Numbered from the stretch's first letter, positions 45,668 through 55,206 are shown. The stretch is DNA of 64,000 bases from CAVVVS01 sp963751355 (GCA_963751355.1 CAVVVS010000048.1:13407-77406), one strand, 5' to 3'. The notes: generated from the letters alone by a model not told the origin. Made by a program: numbers and translations.

Positions 45668-46135
45668 ATGGAAACACTTAAAAGTCTTTTTTCGATTTCG
45701 CATGATCATTTTCATGGACTGATGGTTGCCCAATTAATAAAAAAAGGAGCGCACAGTTTCCCCGGACTTCCCAAAACGAACAAGTCAAAGGCAAAATATG
45801 TAATAGAATTTTATGAAAGAGAATTGTTATTCCACTTTCATATTGAGGAAACCGTACTTGAACTACCCCTTCGTGGGATTAACAAAGAATTGGATAAGTT
45901 ATTCGATGAAATGCATAATGAACATAAAAATATTGTGAAAAAAGTAGAAGCACTTAATAAACCCGATAATCTGGCGGATAGTCTTGATGATCTTGGACAT
46001 GCTTTGGAGGAACATATTCAGAACGAAGAATATGTTTTGTTTACAAAAATAAGGGACTTATTATCTGCTGAGCAGCTTGAAAAATTGGCTGTTACCTTAA
46101 AAGAAAATGGTTATGAGAGTATTTACAAATATTAG
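45668..46135 (+). CDS. Hemerythrin-domain protein
   Basis: A 155-residue four-helix-bundle protein with the iron-binding pattern HDHFHG at the start (about 9-14), HIEETVLELPL (about 56-66), EMHNEHKNIV (about 79-88) and EEHIQNEEYVLF (about 116-127). This His/Glu arrangement matches hemerythrin HHE domains. It could bind oxygen or nitric oxide, or act in iron or redox sensing. It lies after the Rrf2 and NapH-like genes but across a 520-nt gap, so it has its own promoter. A link to the Rrf2 regulon rests only on a weak half-site. Confidence 0.88.
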   Translation: METLKSLFSISHDHFHGLMVAQLIKKGAHSFPGLPKTNKSKAKYVIEFYERELLFHFHIEETVLELPLRGINKELDKLFDEMHNEHKNIVKKVEALNKPDNLADSLDDLGHALEEHIQNEEYVLFTKIRDLLSAEQLEKLAVTLKENGYESIYKY

Positions 46136-46209
46136 TTTATTAATACTTGTTCTGAGATCAAAATTATTTAGCTGTTGACGAGCTTCTTTTTGGTTTTACA
46201 TGTAAAATT

Positions 46210-46249
46210 AGCATAAATGTATGCGTTATATAGTTCATACATTTATGCT
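46210..46249. terminator. Bidirectional hairpin between hemerythrin and the 566-aa protein gene
   Basis: AGCATAAATGTATG (46210-46223) and CATACATTTATGCT (46236-46249) form a perfect 14-bp stem with a 12-nt loop. It lies in the 168-nt gap between convergent genes and is best read as a shared terminator. Confidence 0.65.
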
Positions 46250-46303
46250 TCAAGAATATACTGACAAAAAAACAAAAATATGATGAGTGAAATTAGACAT
46301 CAT

Positions 46304-48004
46304 TTACGATTTCATTCTGTTGCCGTGTTCTTCATGGATAAATAACCAACTGCATATCTTCCCGATATTCATTTCTTCAAAATTATTCCAGTAAGATTTT
46401 GTTCTTACGTGATGTGAACTTGTATCAGATAAAGGTATATCCTCAGCTTCTTTAATCAATTCGGTTATCCTTTTTTGCCATCTTTTCATATTAATACTTC
46501 TAAGGTCAACCCAGCCTTCACTGCACCATCGTTCGATATTTTCTTCAGTTATATCCAGTGTATTTTCGCCTCTAAAAGCCGGTATTTTAATTATGCTTCC
46601 CCGAAGTAATGATTTACCGTCAGGTAAAAGAATAGGAATCCCGATTGATATTATTTCATTTCTAAGTTTATCATCTGTGGATATTCTTTCAAAACATTTG
46701 TTTGTCAACTCTTCCGCGGAAAGTTTTAATACATCATGCATCGATTTGCAGAACAAACTTATTAAATGAATTTCATAAAGGAGTTTTGATAGACGGGGTG
46801 GTCCGAGCAGTTCAAAGGCCACGCTTTTTACATTATTCTCTTTCTCAAGCTGGGCAAGTTTTTCTACTGCAGTATGCTGCATATAGCCAGCACGGTATGT
46901 AGGTTCAAGTGTAGCATGGTCGAGTGAGCTTACAATATCATGTCCCGTATTCCCGCCTTTAATTTCGTATAATACTACTTCTGCAATCTCCTCAGGCGTT
47001 ACAAATTCCATTTGCTTTTGTGCTGTAATGGTTTCAAATTCTCCTCTGGAAAATATACCGTTTTCACCGGTATCGATAAAAACGGAATGTAATGTTTCAC
47101 CCTTTGTTTTGTAATGTTTATCGCTGCAGATTTCAAATTTACCGGTTAGCGGAATTGCCTCCGTAACTGGAATATCCAGCAGGTCAATAGGCTTACCTCT
47201 TTTTTTAATCTCTCCGTACTCGATACGTTTCCATGCAATGGCTGCTGTAGGTTTTATTTCTTTTGTGATTGGTCCTTCCGGAGTTCTAGCCATCAAAAAG
47301 AGGAGAAGCGTATGTGCGCCTGCAATTGAAGATTTACTAAGTAAAACACGCGACGGTTTTTCTTCGCTATGTGTGTAGGGAATGTTAAGGCCCATACCGC
47401 CTGTACCGCTTGTACCAATTTTCACATAAATATAAGATTTAACCAAATTCATCGAACTGTACAAAATTTGTATGTGGCGTATCAACTGAGGAATATACTG
47501 CGTACATATCAGCTTCTCGGTTTCTTCAACAATCTGATCATAACCGGCTTTTTGACTTATTGTTTTTTTAATGTTACGGTATGACGTATAAATATCCTGG
47601 TAAGCAATGCCAGTTGCAGTGTTAATGCAGTCTATGATGATTTCAGGTTTAGTGGTTTCCAACAAATTATAAACGGCTGAATTTTTTAAAATATCATCAT
47701 TCAATTCCTCCATTATATCGGTCATTAATATTTTCCTTTTTACCGGATCGTTCAATACGTGAAGCCTATTTAAACCTTTAAACTCGTTTCGGACAAAGAT
47801 GTCCCCGCCCCATGGAATAAAAAATCCTTTCCCTTTTTGAGGAAACTCTACTTCGAGCTTTTTTACAGCGCTTTCTGCTTCTGAAAGAAAGAGGGATGTT
47901 ATAATGATCCTTTTGGGATTTTCCGGAACTAGCTTCCGGGCAACAGCAGTGCCTACCAATCCGAAACCACCAAGCACCAGTACTGTTTTATTCTGAATAT
48001 CCAT
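46304..48004 (-). CDS. Large NAD(P)-binding Rossmann protein (short-chain-dehydrogenase-like), function unknown
   Basis: A 566-residue cytoplasmic protein whose first about 250 residues form an extended SDR/epimerase-like Rossmann domain with the nucleotide motif LVLGGFGLVGTAVARKL (about 9-25) and an SGTGGMGLNIPYTH segment (about 198-211). The C-terminal about 300 residues do not match a family that I recognise (for example DIVSSLDHATLEPTYRAGY). Nearly twice the size of a usual SDR, it lacks a clear YxxxK. It may be an NAD(P)-dependent oxidoreductase or a carbonyl-reductase-like enzyme with an unrelated C-terminal domain. Not part of an operon: it has a 274-nt upstream gap. Confidence 0.7.
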   Translation of the reverse strand: MDIQNKTVLVLGGFGLVGTAVARKLVPENPKRIIITSLFLSEAESAVKKLEVEFPQKGKGFFIPWGGDIFVRNEFKGLNRLHVLNDPVKRKILMTDIMEELNDDILKNSAVYNLLETTKPEIIIDCINTATGIAYQDIYTSYRNIKKTISQKAGYDQIVEETEKLICTQYIPQLIRHIQILYSSMNLVKSYIYVKIGTSGTGGMGLNIPYTHSEEKPSRVLLSKSSIAGAHTLLLFLMARTPEGPITKEIKPTAAIAWKRIEYGEIKKRGKPIDLLDIPVTEAIPLTGKFEICSDKHYKTKGETLHSVFIDTGENGIFSRGEFETITAQKQMEFVTPEEIAEVVLYEIKGGNTGHDIVSSLDHATLEPTYRAGYMQHTAVEKLAQLEKENNVKSVAFELLGPPRLSKLLYEIHLISLFCKSMHDVLKLSAEELTNKCFERISTDDKLRNEIISIGIPILLPDGKSLLRGSIIKIPAFRGENTLDITEENIERWCSEGWVDLRSINMKRWQKRITELIKEAEDIPLSDTSSHHVRTKSYWNNFEEMNIGKICSWLFIHEEHGNRMKS

Positions 48005-48278
48005 TTTTTGTCCCCGAAAATATTTTAGAAAAAATTATATTGTTCTAAATTACATGAATATTAAAAGGGAGGCAACGAATGAAAAGAAAAATAATGAATA
48101 TTCTATAACCAAATTAATTTGATAACTTTTTAGAATAAGATTTATAAAAACGGAAAAATTTTATATTTATTCAGTATAATAAGAAAAGTTATAAAATATG
48201 ATTAATAAAATTTTATTTTATACAGAAAAATAATTGTAAATGCCATAAAAATTATTTGCCAAGACTCAACTCATCGTA

Positions 48279-49247
48279 TTATTTTTTTCTATTTTTATTA
48301 TTGAGTGTTGAATAAAACAAAGGAAAACCAGGGACCCGAGACTGCATCTTGTAAACAGCGTTGGTTTCATCTTCAGTAATGTATAATGTTTTTAAATCTT
48401 CTCCTGCAAATTCCAGGTTGCTTACTTTTTTCCCGGGAGTTTTTATTGTATCTATTATCATTCCTCCCGGTGATACTACGTAAATGTTACCGCCGCCAAA
48501 ATGTGCAATATATAAATTTCCTAAACTATCGAAAGCAATTCCGTCCGGATCTCCTCCGGGTAAATTAATGAAGGCAGACCTGTCAATTAATTTTCCGTTT
48601 TTACTTAATTTAAATTTCAACACTCTATGTCTGGCGGATTCACAGACGAAAACACTTTTACCATCAGGTGCGAATGCAATGCCGTTGGGAAATGCAATGC
48701 TATCGGCAGCAGGAATAGTTTCCCTGGATTTAGAATCTATTCTATAAACAACTCCGTCCGCATTATTTTTATCGTATGATTTTGGATCCGTAATGTATAG
48801 ATTGCCATCCGGGTCAAAAGCTAAATCATTCGGGCGATTAAATTTTTTACCGTTGTAACCCTTAGAGTAAATTTCAGTTTTACCTTCCTTACTTATTTTA
48901 AGAATGGCTCCTATTCCAAAATCGCATGCATATATAAATCCGTCTTTACCGACGGTTAAGCCGTTTGTTTGTTTTAAGGTGAAGGGATTAACAGAAGCGG
49001 TATCAAATTTTGAAATTCCGTCATGTGAGATTTTAATTATGTAGCCGCCGTAGCAACTGGAAACATATAAATTGCCCTCTCCATCCCACGCAGGTCCTTC
49101 GGGAAAGTTTAAACTATCTACCACTTTTTCGAACATGTGATATCTCTGTTTATTCTGAGCAGTAGATTCTACATTTAAAGTAAAAACCAAAATAAAAGTT
49201 GGTATCACAAAATGTAAAAATTTAAGCACAAAATTTTTATTATACAT
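48279..49247 (-). CDS. Secreted SMP-30/gluconolactonase/NHL-type beta-propeller
   Basis: A 322-residue exported protein with a signal peptide (about 1-30, ending VESTAQ). The mature part is a six-bladed propeller of the SMP-30/gluconolaconase/LRE-like group, with blade repeats such as FPEGPAWDGEGNLYVSS, NRPNDLAFDPDGNLYITD, FPNGIAFAPDGKSVFV and DPDGIAFDSLGNLYIAH. The Glu, Asn and Asp metal-binding positions appear present. The family hydrolyses lactones such as gluconolactone, consistent with the sorbosone/glucose-dehydrogenase-type gene nearby (49853-50989), but a pure binding role cannot be excluded. Confidence 0.85.
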   Translation of the reverse strand: MYNKNFVLKFLHFVIPTFILVFTLNVESTAQNKQRYHMFEKVVDSLNFPEGPAWDGEGNLYVSSCYGGYIIKISHDGISKFDTASVNPFTLKQTNGLTVGKDGFIYACDFGIGAILKISKEGKTEIYSKGYNGKKFNRPNDLAFDPDGNLYITDPKSYDKNNADGVVYRIDSKSRETIPAADSIAFPNGIAFAPDGKSVFVCESARHRVLKFKLSKNGKLIDRSAFINLPGGDPDGIAFDSLGNLYIAHFGGGNIYVVSPGGMIIDTIKTPGKKVSNLEFAGEDLKTLYITEDETNAVYKMQSRVPGFPLFYSTLNNKNRKK

Positions 49248-49365
49248 GTTAAAATTTATGTTAGTTTACTAAAATATAGGTCACCGTTTCAAATTACAAA
49301 AAATAAGTGAGATTATTCCAATTATCCTAAAAATTCATTAACATAGTAAAAAAAGAAGGATTATT

Positions 49366-49716
49366 ATGAATAATGTTGTTTTATTACTCTCGCTGCTAAT
49401 TCCACTTTTTATACAAACTACTCAATCAAAGACTGAGAATGATATTAATATAGCATTTGCAAATGCAAAGAAAGGAGTTTATTGGGCATTGTCCAATATC
49501 CCGGAAGATAAATCACACATTCAAAATGAATTAATAGCTGATGATAAGCTTTATTCTTCCGTAAAATTATATAAAGAATTCAACGGTGTTAAAATCGAAT
49601 CTATAGGTTATAACGGCACTGATCAAGTTACAATAAAAATTTATAAATCTTTCGATAGCCTCTTAAAAGAAGGATTTATGAAATCATCCGATCCGGGGAA
49701 AAAAGATAATAATTAA
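49366..49716 (+). CDS. Small secreted protein of unknown function
   Basis: A 116-residue protein with a signal peptide at about 1-20 (VVLLLSLLIPLFIQTTQS) and a short mature domain of mixed helix and strand (ANAKKGVYWALSNIPEDKS; VKLYKEFNGVKIESIGYNG). No family was recognised. It is divergent from the SMP-30-like gene (118 nt between) and convergent with the sorbosone-dehydrogenase-like gene. The start at 49366 follows an AAGAAGGA ribosome site. Confidence 0.65.
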   Translation: MNNVVLLLSLLIPLFIQTTQSKTENDINIAFANAKKGVYWALSNIPEDKSHIQNELIADDKLYSSVKLYKEFNGVKIESIGYNGTDQVTIKIYKSFDSLLKEGFMKSSDPGKKDNN

Positions 49717-49852
49717 CAGTAAGGTTACTCAATGTGGTAAATAGAATTTTCGGTGTGCTCTTTCTTTCTTAATGTTAATCTTTAAATATCCCGTTATATC
49801 CAGAAAATTCTTCGGATGTATTAATTATTCCGCCGATAATTTAGGTTCATAA

Positions 49853-50989
49853 TTATTTAGAGTAAGTTATCCTGTAAATAATTCCTCCAAAATCATCTGA
49901 TACCAGCAAAGAGCCGTCCGGCATTTGAATAACATCCACAGGTCTGCCGGAGACGGATTCACCTTTAAGCCAGCCATATGCAAATGGCTGATAGCTGATG
50001 GGATGGTTTGCGCTATCCAGTTTTACCACAGTTACACGATAACCTATTTTTTTGCTTCTGTTCCAGGAACCGTGTTCACAAATAAAAATCTGGTTTTTAT
50101 ATTTATTGGGAAACATAGTGCCAGTATAAAACATCATACCGAGAGATGCCACGTGAGGTCCTAAAGTTTGAGCCGGTTTAGTAAATTTGCTTACATCCAC
50201 ACTCTTGCCGAATTCAGGATCAGGCATGTTGTTACCGTAGACATAAGGAAATCCGAAATTCATTCCTTTCTTTGGCGCGCGGTTCAATTCGTCCGGTGGG
50301 ATATTATCACCTAACATATCTCTACCGTTATCCGTGAACCAAAGTATATTAGTTCGGGGATTCCAATCGAAACCGACCGTATTTCTAATCCCCATTTCAT
50401 AAATTTCAAAATCGCTCCCATCAGGATTCATTCGCATGATTGTTCCGAACCGGGAATCATTACTAATACAAATATTGCATGGAGCACCGACGGGTACATA
50501 CAATTTCCCGTCTGGTCCGAAACGAATAAACTTCCAGCCGTGGTGTCTTTTATCTGGGAAGCTGTCATTTATTATAACCGGGTTGGGAGGATCAAAAAGA
50601 TTAGCTTCAATGTTATCAAACCTAATTACACGGTTTATTTCGGCTACATATAAAGAGCCGTTTCTGAGTGCCACCCCGTTAGGCATATTCAAACCGCTAG
50701 CGATAGTAATTATCTTGTCTGCATGGTAATCTTTATTTGTGTCCAGAATTGCATAAACTTTATCTCCTCTGGTTCCTACGAACAGAACTCCGTCCGGGCT
50801 TAATGCCATCTCACGAGCATCCGGGACATTTGATGCATAAACACTAATGTGAAATCCGGGTGGTAAATTAATATCGGTACTTTTGGCGGATGAGTTTCCG
50901 TTATTAGGGGTTTTACAATTAATAGTTACAAAAGTGAAAAAAATAATCAGAAAAAGTGATGCGATTTTACGAAATATTATTTTGAACAT
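49853..50989 (-). CDS. Sorbosone/glucose dehydrogenase-type beta-propeller (PQQ family)
   Basis: A 378-residue exported protein. The N-terminus is hydrophobic (about 8-23), followed by a Cys (C25) that could be a lipid anchor, although Asn at -1 is unusual. The rest is a six-bladed propeller typical of soluble glucose/sorbosone dehydrogenases (ALSPDGVLFVGTRGDKVYA; HHGWKFIRFGPDGKLYVPVG; NPRTNILWFTDNGRDMLGDNIPPDELN; HGSWNRSKKIGYRV). The predicted start is 50989, because GGAG lies 6 nt upstream; a GTG at 51013 overlapping the PspC stop is the alternative. PQQ biosynthesis genes are not seen here. Confidence 0.85.
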   Translation of the reverse strand: MFKIIFRKIASLFLIIFFTFVTINCKTPNNGNSSAKSTDINLPPGFHISVYASNVPDAREMALSPDGVLFVGTRGDKVYAILDTNKDYHADKIITIASGLNMPNGVALRNGSLYVAEINRVIRFDNIEANLFDPPNPVIINDSFPDKRHHGWKFIRFGPDGKLYVPVGAPCNICISNDSRFGTIMRMNPDGSDFEIYEMGIRNTVGFDWNPRTNILWFTDNGRDMLGDNIPPDELNRAPKKGMNFGFPYVYGNNMPDPEFGKSVDVSKFTKPAQTLGPHVASLGMMFYTGTMFPNKYKNQIFICEHGSWNRSKKIGYRVTVVKLDSANHPISYQPFAYGWLKGESVSGRPVDVIQMPDGSLLVSDDFGGIIYRITYSK

Positions 50990-51009
50990 TCTTTTCTCCA
51001 TGAATAAGT

Positions 51010-51204
51010 TCACCGGCTATCCGGTTCAGGCGGAGGCATAATTATCCATAATATAATGTACACCAGAATGCCGGGAAATCCTGCGCTGAATATAGATAGT
51101 AAAACATAAGCGATTCTAACAATTGTAGGATCCCAGTCGAGCCATTCGGCAATGCCGGAGCATACACCGCCTATCATCTTGTTCCTTGATCTTTGTAAAG
51201 GCAT
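51010..51204 (-). CDS. PspC-domain small membrane protein
   Basis: A 64-residue protein consisting of one PspC domain: RSRNKMIGGVCSGIAEWLDW (about 5-24) followed by a hydrophobic helix (about 27-58) ending in Pro-rich MPPPEPDSR. PspC domains occur in envelope stress response components and small inner-membrane proteins. GGGGA precedes the ATG on the - strand. Its stop overlaps a possible GTG start of the downstream propeller gene, so the two are close or coupled. Confidence 0.88.
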   Translation of the reverse strand: MPLQRSRNKMIGGVCSGIAEWLDWDPTIVRIAYVLLSIFSAGFPGILVYIILWIIMPPPEPDSR

Positions 51205-51487
51205 CTTGATTCCCCGTAAAGTGATTAGTCTAAATTTAATGAATTTAATCTTAAACCTAAAGAAATTATTCTCTGTACATTTTTAATCAAAATGAAAACA
51301 ACTTGTTCAGCGGCGGGGCATAATCATAAATCCATTAAATAATTATTTTGGGTTTAAAATAAGATAGGGATTTGAATTTCAAATCCCTTAGGTGTGTTGA
51401 ATGAAAATAGAACTTAACTGATTTATTCCCCTCCCCGCCCCTTAATACAAAATTAAATATATATATTAGAATCGTTATTAGTATTGC

Positions 51488-52330
51488 CTACTTAAATCTT
51501 TCTTTCAGTTTCGAAACATACCTCCGGCTCATCTGAAACGGCTGTTCAAAATTTTGGAGATAAACATGATAAGAAGAATTGAACCATTTTTCGATTTTTT
51601 CTACATATTCCAGATTTATTATTGTGGAACGGTGTATTCTTATAAAATGTTTTTTAGTAAGTCGTTTTTCCCACTCAACCATTGGTTTAAGGACTAAAAA
51701 TTTCTTCCCGTCTACTAAATAGGTATAGGAATAATCTTTTTCCGCCGAGATGAATTCTATTGAACTAATTTTTATAAAACGGGAAACTCCGTCAATTGTT
51801 AAAAATAGACGGTCGTCATATTCCAGCATTTGTGTCTTTGAGGGAACGATCTCCTCATTTTTCAATTCAGCCTGTTCATTCTTAGCTTCTTCATTAGGTA
51901 ATGGCTGTCCCGTATCCTGTATTAAAACGTTTTCGGCTATCTTTTTATTTTTTGCTTGTTCCAATAAGCGTGCTACGGTAAGGGCTAACCGTTTTGGCTC
52001 GACAGGTTTCTTTATATAATCGAAAGCATTAACTTCAAATGCCCGAAGAGCAAACTCATCATCAGCAGAAACAAAGATTACTTTAGCATCGGTGGAAAGT
52101 TTATTCATTAAATCAAAAGCGTTGGCTTCGTTCATATGGATGTCGAGGAAAACACTATCCGGTTTTTTTTTGTTTATTAAGGCGACTGCTTTGGAAATAT
52201 TTTCCGCTTCTCCTACAATTTTAATCTCCGGGAATTTTTTTAGTAAGATGGAGAGTAGTTTTCTGGCATCCTCATCATCATCTACTATAACCGCATTAAG
52301 TTTGTTAGTATTTTCAGATTTACCTTTCAT
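51488..52330 (-). CDS. LytTR-family response regulator
   Basis: A 280-residue two-component regulator. The receiver domain (about 12-130) has the acidic pocket VIVDDDEDARKLL, the phosphoacceptor Asp in PDSVFLDIHMNEANAF (about 62), the Ser/Thr in VIFVSADDEFALRAF, and the conserved Lys in YIKKPVEPKRL. A Glu/Lys-rich linker (about 145-170) joins a LytTR DNA-binding domain (about 174-280; ISAEKDYSYTYLVDGKKF, HFIRIHRSTIINLEYVEKIE). A cognate histidine kinase is not adjacent. A perfect 16-bp palindrome lies 126 nt upstream of its start. Confidence 0.92.
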   Translation of the reverse strand: MKGKSENTNKLNAVIVDDDEDARKLLSILLKKFPEIKIVGEAENISKAVALINKKKPDSVFLDIHMNEANAFDLMNKLSTDAKVIFVSADDEFALRAFEVNAFDYIKKPVEPKRLALTVARLLEQAKNKKIAENVLIQDTGQPLPNEEAKNEQAELKNEEIVPSKTQMLEYDDRLFLTIDGVSRFIKISSIEFISAEKDYSYTYLVDGKKFLVLKPMVEWEKRLTKKHFIRIHRSTIINLEYVEKIEKWFNSSYHVYLQNFEQPFQMSRRYVSKLKERFK

Positions 52331-52807
52331 CGACTTATTCTACCTTTTATCTGTTTTTAAGGTAATAACCAATTACCGTTCCAAACTATTTCAAAAGAGG
52401 AATATAAGTTTAATCTGCAAGTTTGTTTCGATTTTTGGACGCTTTGGATGCTTTTTTAGATTATAATCTAACTTGTTCTTTTTGATTTATGGTTTGAAAA
52501 TGAGAAGATGATTTAAATATGTTCTAAAATGAAACATCGGCGAATTGTATTACAAGCAATAAATTAAAATATTAGAATAGCTATCTGATATCATCAACAG
52601 GATATTATTCATATTCATTTTTTTCTTCTGCTAAGCATTTGAACAAAATGATGCTTTTTCTTAGTGAGCTAAAGGAAGCAACTTTTAATAAGCCGGTTGT
52701 TATATTCTCGCTTTTATACCCACTTTATAAATTCCCTTAAAATTTAGTCCAATTCTATATATAACTTGTAAGTGAAACATCACATAAGCTAATAAAATTG
52801 TTATTTA
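52331..52807. other. 477-nt intergenic region with one palindrome
   Basis: No gene is supported on either strand. The region holds a perfect palindrome TTAGATTATAATCTAA at 52456-52471, upstream of the divergent-looking LytTR regulator (its start is at 52330 on the - strand). The palindrome could be a binding site for that or another regulator. The rest is AT-rich without recognised structure. Confidence 0.5.
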
Positions 52808-53104
52808 TTAATTCCGGCACCATTCATTTAAGAAATCCCGGTGCTTCACCGGATCAAATTCAATAAAATCATAATTTGCAGCTTTGCCAATCATGTATGG
52901 ATCATTTGCAAAAAACTCTTGTATTTCTGACAATGATTCGGCACGAGCAACAACAATTCCGCCTGTTCTTGGATTACGCGGACCGGAGAATAGAATTCTT
53001 TCTTCATCATATCCTTCTTGTAGAAATGTTCGATGTTCGGATAAAATTTCATCAATCCTTTTTATTGGTGCCGTATATTCAATTAATATCAAAAAGTGTT
53101 TCAC
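52808..53104 (-). CDS. YciI-family protein
   Basis: A 98-residue protein of the YciI/YCII fold, beginning MKHFLILIEYTAPIKRIDEI and containing the conserved EHRTFLQEGYDEERILFSGP (about 23-42) and ANDPYMIGKAANYDFIEFD segments. The His and Asp positions typical of the family active site are present. Enzymatic role is uncertain; some relatives are dehydrochlorinase-like. It has no operon partner, lying between two long intergenic gaps. Confidence 0.88.
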   Translation of the reverse strand: MKHFLILIEYTAPIKRIDEILSEHRTFLQEGYDEERILFSGPRNPRTGGIVVARAESLSEIQEFFANDPYMIGKAANYDFIEFDPVKHRDFLNEWCRN

Positions 53105-53493
53105 TATTCCTTCTTTCTCGTTTTATTTTTTTAAAATCCGTTTGTTGTTTCTAGAAATTCTTATTTAAAACGCTGTCTTAATATCTGTATGACGGCATTA
53201 TTTTTACCGGTATAATAAACACATACAGCAAGAATTACAAATAATATTTAATAACGATGTATTAAAATTGAATTTCATGTATTCCATGAATAAATTATAT
53301 AATTTTTAACAAACGGTGAGTGATTGCAGTAATTAATCTTGCCATGAGTAAATTTTGCCTTTCCAAATTTGAAAATAAATCGGCATGACTGCCAAATTTT
53401 TATAGGGAAAATGTAATTTCTCCTGCTTTGTTTCCAATGAGGAGAACACTGCTAAAAACAATAAAAAATATCCGCCTCAATTTTCACATGTAA
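53105..53493. other. 389-nt intergenic region, nothing convincing
   Basis: AT-rich with only very short reading frames (for example a 17-codon frame on the - strand near 53380). No hairpin, repeat or RNA gene was recognised. It lies downstream of the GH3 gene at 53494-55206 and upstream of the YciI gene, both on the - strand, so it probably holds a terminator for the former and a promoter for the latter. Confidence 0.4.
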
Positions 53494-55206
53494 TTAGCTA
53501 TGCTTAATCTGTATCCCATGACCTATTTTGTGTTCTGTTAAAGGTATAGAAACCGGAAGTTTTCCAACAATATTTAGTTCACCCAGAATAGCTTTCATCA
53601 TAGCCTTTTGAGAAACAAACGGATCTCCGTATGCACAAAGGTATGTCTTGGAAGAAGGGAAAACAGAAAGTAAATATGGATTGCCGAAACTAATGATGAT
53701 TGCAGGAACTTTTAATTTGAGAACCTTATTGATAAAATTTTGTTTTTCCTTGGGTAGTCCAATGGTTCCCAGGTATGCTTTTACTTTAACGAATGAGGGG
53801 AGAAAAATCAAGTCCGAGTGCCGGGCAATTTGATATGCTTTATCGTAATCCATTTTGCTGCTTTTATCATTCAATGCAATATGTCTTACATACCGGAAAT
53901 TATTTTCCGTCAGTTTGTGAAACAAAATATCACCTATAAAATCATCTCCTCCGGAAACGGAAATACATGCAATTTGTTCGTATTTGTAAGGATCGACGGG
54001 AATAATATTAATGTTATTTCTTACCAAAGTGATCGATTTTTCAGCTATTTCATGAGCTAATTTAAGATGAGATTTTTTACCGGCTGTTTTAGTGAGTGTA
54101 TCAAGGATTGAATAACGATTTTGATTTATCTTCAGCCATGCCTTAGCAGCCAGAATTTTTCTAACACTTTCATCTATATTGGAACTTTTTATCCTTCTGG
54201 TTTTAACTGCCGAAACAATTGCACCGATAGCAATTTGTTCATCGGGTGGCATTAGTAAAAGGTCTACTCCTGCTTCAATTGCCTTTACTGCAGCTTCTGC
54301 AGCTGAATAATATTTTGTTACAGCACTCATATTCATTGCATCGGTAACAACTAAACCTTTGAAGCCTAATTTTTTCTTAAGCAGTCCTGTAATAATAGGC
54401 TTCGATAGAGTTGCCGGGATCCCTGAAGAATCGAGTGCTGGAACCGCTAAATGACCTACCATAATCGAATGAACTCCTGCTTTTATTGATTTTTTGAATG
54501 GAACTAATTCCGTGCTGTTTAATTCCGGTTTCTTTAAATTGATCATTGGTAGGTCTTGATGCGAATCTATTCGGGTATTCCCATGTCCCGGGAAATGTTT
54601 CGCTGTAGTTAATATTCTTTCCGAAGTTGTACCTTTAATGAATTCCGAACAATATTCGGCAACAACATTTTGATTCTCAGAGTAAGCCCGGATATTAATA
54701 ATCGGATTATCCGGATTGTTGTTAACATCTGCAACCGGTGCATAATTTTGAGTTACACCAATTGCCCTGCACTCTACGGCTAGATCCCTACCCATTTTAT
54801 AAGCTAAATTTTTATCTCCAGCGGCGGCTAATGCCATATTGTAAGGATACTTAATTCCGTCTTTTAATCTCATACCTAGTCCGCGTTCAAAATCGGATGC
54901 AATAAGCAGAGGAATTTTCGCCAGCTTTTGCATCTTATTTATTATCATTGCTTCATTGAGGATATCTCCGTTAAAGAAAATTAGTCCTCCGACCTGTTCA
55001 TCTTTAACCAAAGAAACAATTCTACGATATTCAGTTGAATCTTCATTAATAAATTCACCTAAAACCCATGGCATTATCATCTGCGCACACTTTTCACGCA
55101 GGGACATTTTACCCAACCTTGTTTCAATCCAATTCATATCACTACTGCTTAATTCGAACATAGGGGGATATTGTTTCTCTTCAGACTTCAGTTTTACTTT
55201 GTTCAT
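53494..55206 (-). CDS. Glycoside hydrolase family 3, NagZ-like, cytoplasmic
   Basis: A 570-residue GH3 enzyme with no signal peptide, so cytoplasmic. The N-terminal TIM-barrel domain (about 20-360) has the NagZ signature K203-H204-FPGHGN with the D214-S-H216 catalytic dyad, and the nucleophile D289 in VVTDAMNMSAV. A C-terminal alpha/beta domain (about 385-570) follows. NagZ-type enzymes release GlcNAc from muropeptides in peptidoglycan recycling. It is clearly homologous to the first 600 residues of the next gene upstream in transcription (55602-58511), indicating tandem duplication; this copy lacks the signal peptide and beta-lactamase-like domain. Confidence 0.9.
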   Translation of the reverse strand: MNKVKLKSEEKQYPPMFELSSSDMNWIETRLGKMSLREKCAQMIMPWVLGEFINEDSTEYRRIVSLVKDEQVGGLIFFNGDILNEAMIINKMQKLAKIPLLIASDFERGLGMRLKDGIKYPYNMALAAAGDKNLAYKMGRDLAVECRAIGVTQNYAPVADVNNNPDNPIINIRAYSENQNVVAEYCSEFIKGTTSERILTTAKHFPGHGNTRIDSHQDLPMINLKKPELNSTELVPFKKSIKAGVHSIMVGHLAVPALDSSGIPATLSKPIITGLLKKKLGFKGLVVTDAMNMSAVTKYYSAAEAAVKAIEAGVDLLLMPPDEQIAIGAIVSAVKTRRIKSSNIDESVRKILAAKAWLKINQNRYSILDTLTKTAGKKSHLKLAHEIAEKSITLVRNNINIIPVDPYKYEQIACISVSGGDDFIGDILFHKLTENNFRYVRHIALNDKSSKMDYDKAYQIARHSDLIFLPSFVKVKAYLGTIGLPKEKQNFINKVLKLKVPAIIISFGNPYLLSVFPSSKTYLCAYGDPFVSQKAMMKAILGELNIVGKLPVSIPLTEHKIGHGIQIKHS

